From an uncultured bacterium (GTDB taxonomy: Bacteria > DUMJ01): a stretch of 20,317 nucleotides of DNA. The stretch is from the NCBI GenBank assembly GCA_937958695.1, contig CALGNK010000004.1, positions 1 through 20,317 of the forward strand. The letters run 5' to 3'. The notes under the pieces were generated by a model. The model had not been told where the DNA came from. It made no database searches and saw only the letters and a program-made list of their open reading frames with translations. Below, in pieces: positions 17,346-20,317 of this stretch. Position 1 is the first letter of the stretch; every line of letters starts with the position of its first letter. The position numbers and the translations under genes are program-made.

Positions 17346-17383
17346 ATAAAAACGAAATTTAGGTTTTAATGGAGGTGTTTTAT

Positions 17384-17959
17384 ATGAAGTTAAAAGGTAA
17401 GAAGATAGCTATTTTAGTTTCTAATGAGTTCGAAGATATAGAAGTTTTTTACCCCTTTCTTAGACTTAGTGAAGAAGGAGCATGGATAACTTTTGGTATA
17501 TATCAAAGAGGGTTTCATCCTAGACCTGCATTTTCAGGTAAACCAATAACTGGTAGGTTTGGCCTCACCGTTCCTCCGATGTTTCATAAAGAGGGGTATA
17601 GATATAATGTTAAGGATGCTACAGAATTATCGGCAAACGATTATGATGCAGTAGTAATTCCTGGAGGTTTTTCTCCTGATTATCTAAGGAGAGAATCTAA
17701 GATTACAGAATTTGTTAGAAATATGTATGAAAAGGGTAAGATAGTAGCAGCTATATGTCACGGACCATGGCTTATCATCTCTGCTAAGATAGCTAAAGGA
17801 AAGAGAATGGCTGGCGTAACTCCTATCAAAGACGATATAGAAAATGCTGGTGCTACATTTGTTGATGAGCCAGTTGTAGTTGATGGGAATATAATAACAA
17901 GTAGAGTACCAGATGACCTGCCAGAATTCTGTCAAGCCATAATCAACGCTATGTCTTAG
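17384..17959 (+). CDS. DJ-1/PfpI family protein
   Basis: Class I glutamine amidotransferase-like fold, 191 residues. Seen: VSNEFEDIEVFYPFLRL at the N-terminus, the VVIPGGFSPDYLR segment (90-102) and the nucleophile C125 followed by H126 in AAICHGP, the signature of the PfpI group. Members act as glyoxalase III or protein deglycases, chaperones or peptidases; which applies here cannot be told. The start is set at 17384: GGAGGTG (17371-17377) lies 6 nt before that ATG and would fall inside the coding region if the upstream ATG at 17369 were used. It is divergent from zwf and convergent with the SIS gene, separated from it by a single base, with no terminator visible. Confidence 0.9.
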   Translation: MKLKGKKIAILVSNEFEDIEVFYPFLRLSEEGAWITFGIYQRGFHPRPAFSGKPITGRFGLTVPPMFHKEGYRYNVKDATELSANDYDAVVIPGGFSPDYLRRESKITEFVRNMYEKGKIVAAICHGPWLIISAKIAKGKRMAGVTPIKDDIENAGATFVDEPVVVDGNIITSRVPDDLPEFCQAIINAMS

Positions 17960-17960
17960 C

Positions 17961-18962
17961 TTATATCTTTACTACTTGGGTTAGATTTAATGGTTCATCA
18001 GGATCTAATCCTTTTTTTATAGCTTTATAATAACCTAGATATTGAGCAAAAGGCATATAGAGAATTAATCTTAGATATTCATTTAGACCGGAATTGATGC
18101 TGATATTATTGTCTATTTTACCCCTAATAATGTTACATTGCGCTCCGATATTTTCAATTTCTTTTGCTACTTTTAATTCTTCTTCTATGGCTGAATCTGA
18201 AAGAAGTATAACTACAAGAGAATCTCTATCTAGACTTGCTTTTGGTCCATGTCTAAATTCTAATGTATGATAGGCGCTAGTTAAAGAGCTAGACATCTCC
18301 CTTACCTTTAAAGCAGATTCACAGGCAACACCATAGATTGGTCCAGAGCCTAAGAATATAATCTCCTTATGGTCTTTTTTAGAGATTTCCTCAGCCCAAG
18401 CCTTGGCAATCGATAGTACCTTTTGAGATGAATCTAGAAGTTCTTTTCTTAGCAGATCTAAATCTAAAGATCTGATCGTATTAAGTATTCCTACTTGAAC
18501 GCCAAGTAACATAGATGTAAAAGATTTAGTCATTACTACGCTATTTTCTCTTGCAGATAAAATAACTATTGCTCTTTCGCTTTTAAGAGCTAATTGACTT
18601 TTACCATCAGTAGTTATAGAGAGAAAATTACCTTTACCTAGGCTCTTTACTTTTTCCATGGCCATCACTACTTCGCTTGTTTCTCCAGATCTAGAGATAC
18701 CAACATATAGAGTGGGTTTTTTAGTTACTATAGTTTCAGGAAAGAATACTAACTCCTGCGATGGGATAGCCCTAGAAGTAATACCAGTATAATATTGGGT
18801 GAAACAGGCCAAACTGAGAGCAAGATAATAAGATGTTCCACTTCCAAAATAGATGATTTCCTCTTTATCTTTTATTTCTTCTATAAACAAAGGTTCTTCT
18901 AGCAAATCCTTCCAAACCTTTGGCTGTTCTTCAATCTCTTGCAGAGTGTATCTTCCATTCAT
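17961..18962 (-). CDS. Double-SIS-domain sugar-phosphate isomerase/deaminase (AgaS or GlmS-isomerase-like)
   Basis: 333 residues with two SIS domains and no glutaminase domain. SIS1: GSGTSYY (40-46) and ISRSGETSE (89-97). SIS2: GSGPIYGVACESALKVRE, then EFRHGP. The C-terminus DPDEPLNLTQVVKI matches the tail of GlmS and AgaS-type enzymes. It probably isomerises or deaminates a phosphorylated amino sugar or ketose; the substrate is not readable. GAGGTGA precedes the ATG. It follows two ABC sugar permeases by 27 nt in one transcription unit, so it likely handles the imported sugar after phosphorylation. Confidence 0.88.
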   Translation of the reverse strand: MNGRYTLQEIEEQPKVWKDLLEEPLFIEEIKDKEEIIYFGSGTSYYLALSLACFTQYYTGITSRAIPSQELVFFPETIVTKKPTLYVGISRSGETSEVVMAMEKVKSLGKGNFLSITTDGKSQLALKSERAIVILSARENSVVMTKSFTSMLLGVQVGILNTIRSLDLDLLRKELLDSSQKVLSIAKAWAEEISKKDHKEIIFLGSGPIYGVACESALKVREMSSSLTSAYHTLEFRHGPKASLDRDSLVVILLSDSAIEEELKVAKEIENIGAQCNIIRGKIDNNISINSGLNEYLRLILYMPFAQYLGYYKAIKKGLDPDEPLNLTQVVKI

Positions 18963-18989
18963 TTTATAGTCACCTCGTTGTATTAGGTT

Positions 18990-19838
18990 TTAACCCTTTA
19001 GTCCAGTGGTTACTATACCTTGGATAAAATATTTTTGTGCAAAAAAGAATAATAATAAACATGGTAGGAGAGCTATAGTAGAAGACGCCATAAGATAATG
19101 CCAATGAGCGGAGTGAAATCCTCTAAAGAAGTTCAACCCTAAAGCTATAGTGTACTTTTCTGGCGAATTTAAAAAGATTAAAGGAGCCATAAAGTCATTC
19201 CAATTTTCCATGAAAGAAAAAATGCCTACAGTAATTAGAGCTGTCTTGGATAAAGGCATAATAATTCTCAAATAAATGCCAAAAGTTCCACATCCATCTA
19301 TCCTTGCTGCATCGTCAAGCTCTCGAGGAATTGTTAAAAAGAATTGACGTAATAAGAAGATGAAAAACGGATATCCAAAAAAGGCTGGTACGGTAAGAGG
19401 TTTGAATGTATCTATCCACCCCCATGACTTAAACATTACATATCTTGGGATAATAGTAACGTAGTATGGAATCATCATAGTTGATAGCACTAGTATAAAC
19501 AACATTCTACTTCCAGGTGCCCTTAATCTAGCAAAGCCAAAGGCCACTATAGAAGCGGATAAAATATCTCCAAATATACATAAGCCCGTTATTATAGCTG
19601 TATTACCGATATACCTCATAAATGGAGCTTCTTGCCATATGGCAATATAATTATACCATTGAATAGGTTTAGGAATCCATTGAGGAGGAAATACGAATAT
19701 AGAACATATATCTTTGAGAGAACTAGAAATCATCCATAAAAGTGGAATTAGAGTAAAAAAACTTCCTATTCCTAAAATAAAGTATATTAATGAATCTGTC
19801 AAGATATTGTTTATTCTTTTACTCTCTGTAAATTTCAT
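18990..19838 (-). CDS. Carbohydrate ABC transporter permease, MalG type
   Basis: 282 residues with about six transmembrane helices (17-38, 75-98, 112-133, 150-168, 198-212 and 247-268). The EAA loop lies at ELDDAARIDGCGTFGIYL (173-190), the docking site for the ATPase. The ending YFIQGIVTTGLKG is typical of this family. It pairs with the upstream permease, with an ATGA overlap at 19835-19838, so they are translated together. AAGGAGGA precedes the ATG. The substrate is unknown; binding protein and ATPase are not in the window. Confidence 0.94.
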   Translation of the reverse strand: MKFTESKRINNILTDSLIYFILGIGSFFTLIPLLWMISSSLKDICSIFVFPPQWIPKPIQWYNYIAIWQEAPFMRYIGNTAIITGLCIFGDILSASIVAFGFARLRAPGSRMLFILVLSTMMIPYYVTIIPRYVMFKSWGWIDTFKPLTVPAFFGYPFFIFLLRQFFLTIPRELDDAARIDGCGTFGIYLRIIMPLSKTALITVGIFSFMENWNDFMAPLIFLNSPEKYTIALGLNFFRGFHSAHWHYLMASSTIALLPCLLLFFFAQKYFIQGIVTTGLKG

Positions 19839-20317
19839 TTGAGAAATCCTCCTTCATAATATACCCATCTGTTAGAAGACCATAGTAACAGTAAAGAACA
19901 TACAAGAATTACTAAAAATAATATCCACGCTAAAGCGCATCCATAACCCATTCTCATATTGCGAAATGCCTGATTATACAGATTTAATATATAAAAAAGC
20001 GAAGCATTATTGGGTCCTCCATTTGTCATTATATAAGCTTGGGTAAATGTCTGAAACGAACCTATTATTCCAGTAATTAGAGTAAAAAGTATAACAGGAG
20101 TAATCAATGGTATAGTTATATATCTAAATTTATGCCATCCGGAGGCTCCATCTAATTCTGCGGACTCGTAGAGCTCCTGAGGTACTCCTTGAAGTCCAGC
20201 CAGGAATATTACCATATTTCCCCCAATACCCCATAAACTCATAATAATTAAAGCTGGTAATACCCATTCTTCACTTGCTAGCCATGCAGGACCATTTATC
20301 TTGAATAGAATCTTTAA
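19835..20317 (-). CDS. Carbohydrate ABC transporter permease, MalF/UgpA type, 5' end cut
   Basis: The frame is open to the right edge (25 more codons beyond the ATG at 20242), so the gene starts outside the window; at least 160 residues are visible. PAWLASEEWVLPALIIMSLW and GNMVIFLAGLQGVPQELYES are the usual family stretches. The EAA loop follows (SAELDGASGWHKF). It forms a permease heterodimer with the gene downstream. The ATG at 20242 is internal because the conserved membrane segment starts before it. Confidence 0.93.
   Translation of the reverse strand, partial: LKILFKINGPAWLASEEWVLPALIIMSLWGIGGNMVIFLAGLQGVPQELYESAELDGASGWHKFRYITIPLITPVILFTLITGIIGSFQTFTQAYIMTNGGPNNASLFYILNLYNQAFRNMRMGYGCALAWILFLVILVCSLLLLWSSNRWVYYEGGFLK

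Noticed and set aside
17369-17383. Upstream ATG of the PfpI-family gene
   Set aside because: The GGAGGTG ribosome-binding site lies inside this extension and serves the ATG at 17384; the extra residues do not belong to the family fold.

Overview
The window is a low-GC bacterial chromosome segment, densely packed and with no tRNA, rRNA, CRISPR array, transposase or phage gene. Arg is mostly AGA/AGG and Ile is often ATA, and the proteins are rich in K, E and I. This suggests a thermophilic anaerobe (Dictyoglomota, Thermotogota, Caldisericota or Atribacterota-like), but composition alone cannot place it. The promoters I can read are close to TTGACA-17-TATAAT, which fits the principal sigma factor cut by the left edge.

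Left part (1-4121, + strand): the end of rpoD, a mannitol-1-phosphate dehydrogenase-family gene starting right at the rpoD stop, then hypD and hypE of NiFe-hydrogenase maturation. All four are abutting or overlapping. Opposite them and convergent (4118-6213, - strand) is a nuoE-nuoF pair. Its NuoF-type subunit keeps the FMN/NADH domain and one [4Fe-4S] site, but its N-terminal thioredoxin-like domain has no cysteines and its C-terminal ferredoxin domain is missing. A cold-shock gene (6345-6548) with a consensus promoter and its own terminator follows.

Middle (6796-11721, + strand): a zinc sugar-acid dehydrogenase, a PstS-like phosphate-binding protein, a thioredoxin-type arsenate reductase and pyrR form one tight operon. 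A single large dCache chemoreceptor with its own leader follows. A perfect 19-bp bidirectional hairpin closes this half.

Right (11772-17245, - strand): an operon reading leftwards begins at a consensus promoter with a palindrome at the predicted +1. It holds an unrecognised 219-residue protein, iolM (scyllo-inosose 3-dehydrogenase), iolN (creatininase-family diketo-inositol hydrolase) and another zinc dehydrogenase. These look like the core of the Thermotoga-type myo-inositol route, which yields 5-keto-L-gluconate. IolG and IolO are not in the window. zwf (glucose-6-phosphate dehydrogenase) lies just upstream on the same strand and is divergent from a DJ-1/PfpI gene.

Right edge (17961-20317, - strand): two sugar ABC permeases (one cut by the edge) followed by a double-SIS isomerase or deaminase, a sugar or amino-sugar uptake unit. 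Overall the window combines polyol, inositol and sugar oxidation (five NAD(P)-linked dehydrogenases) with NADH/hydrogen redox parts. Points most worth checking are the cysteine-less NuoF domain, the unknown first gene of the inositol operon, and the PstS-ArsC pairing.
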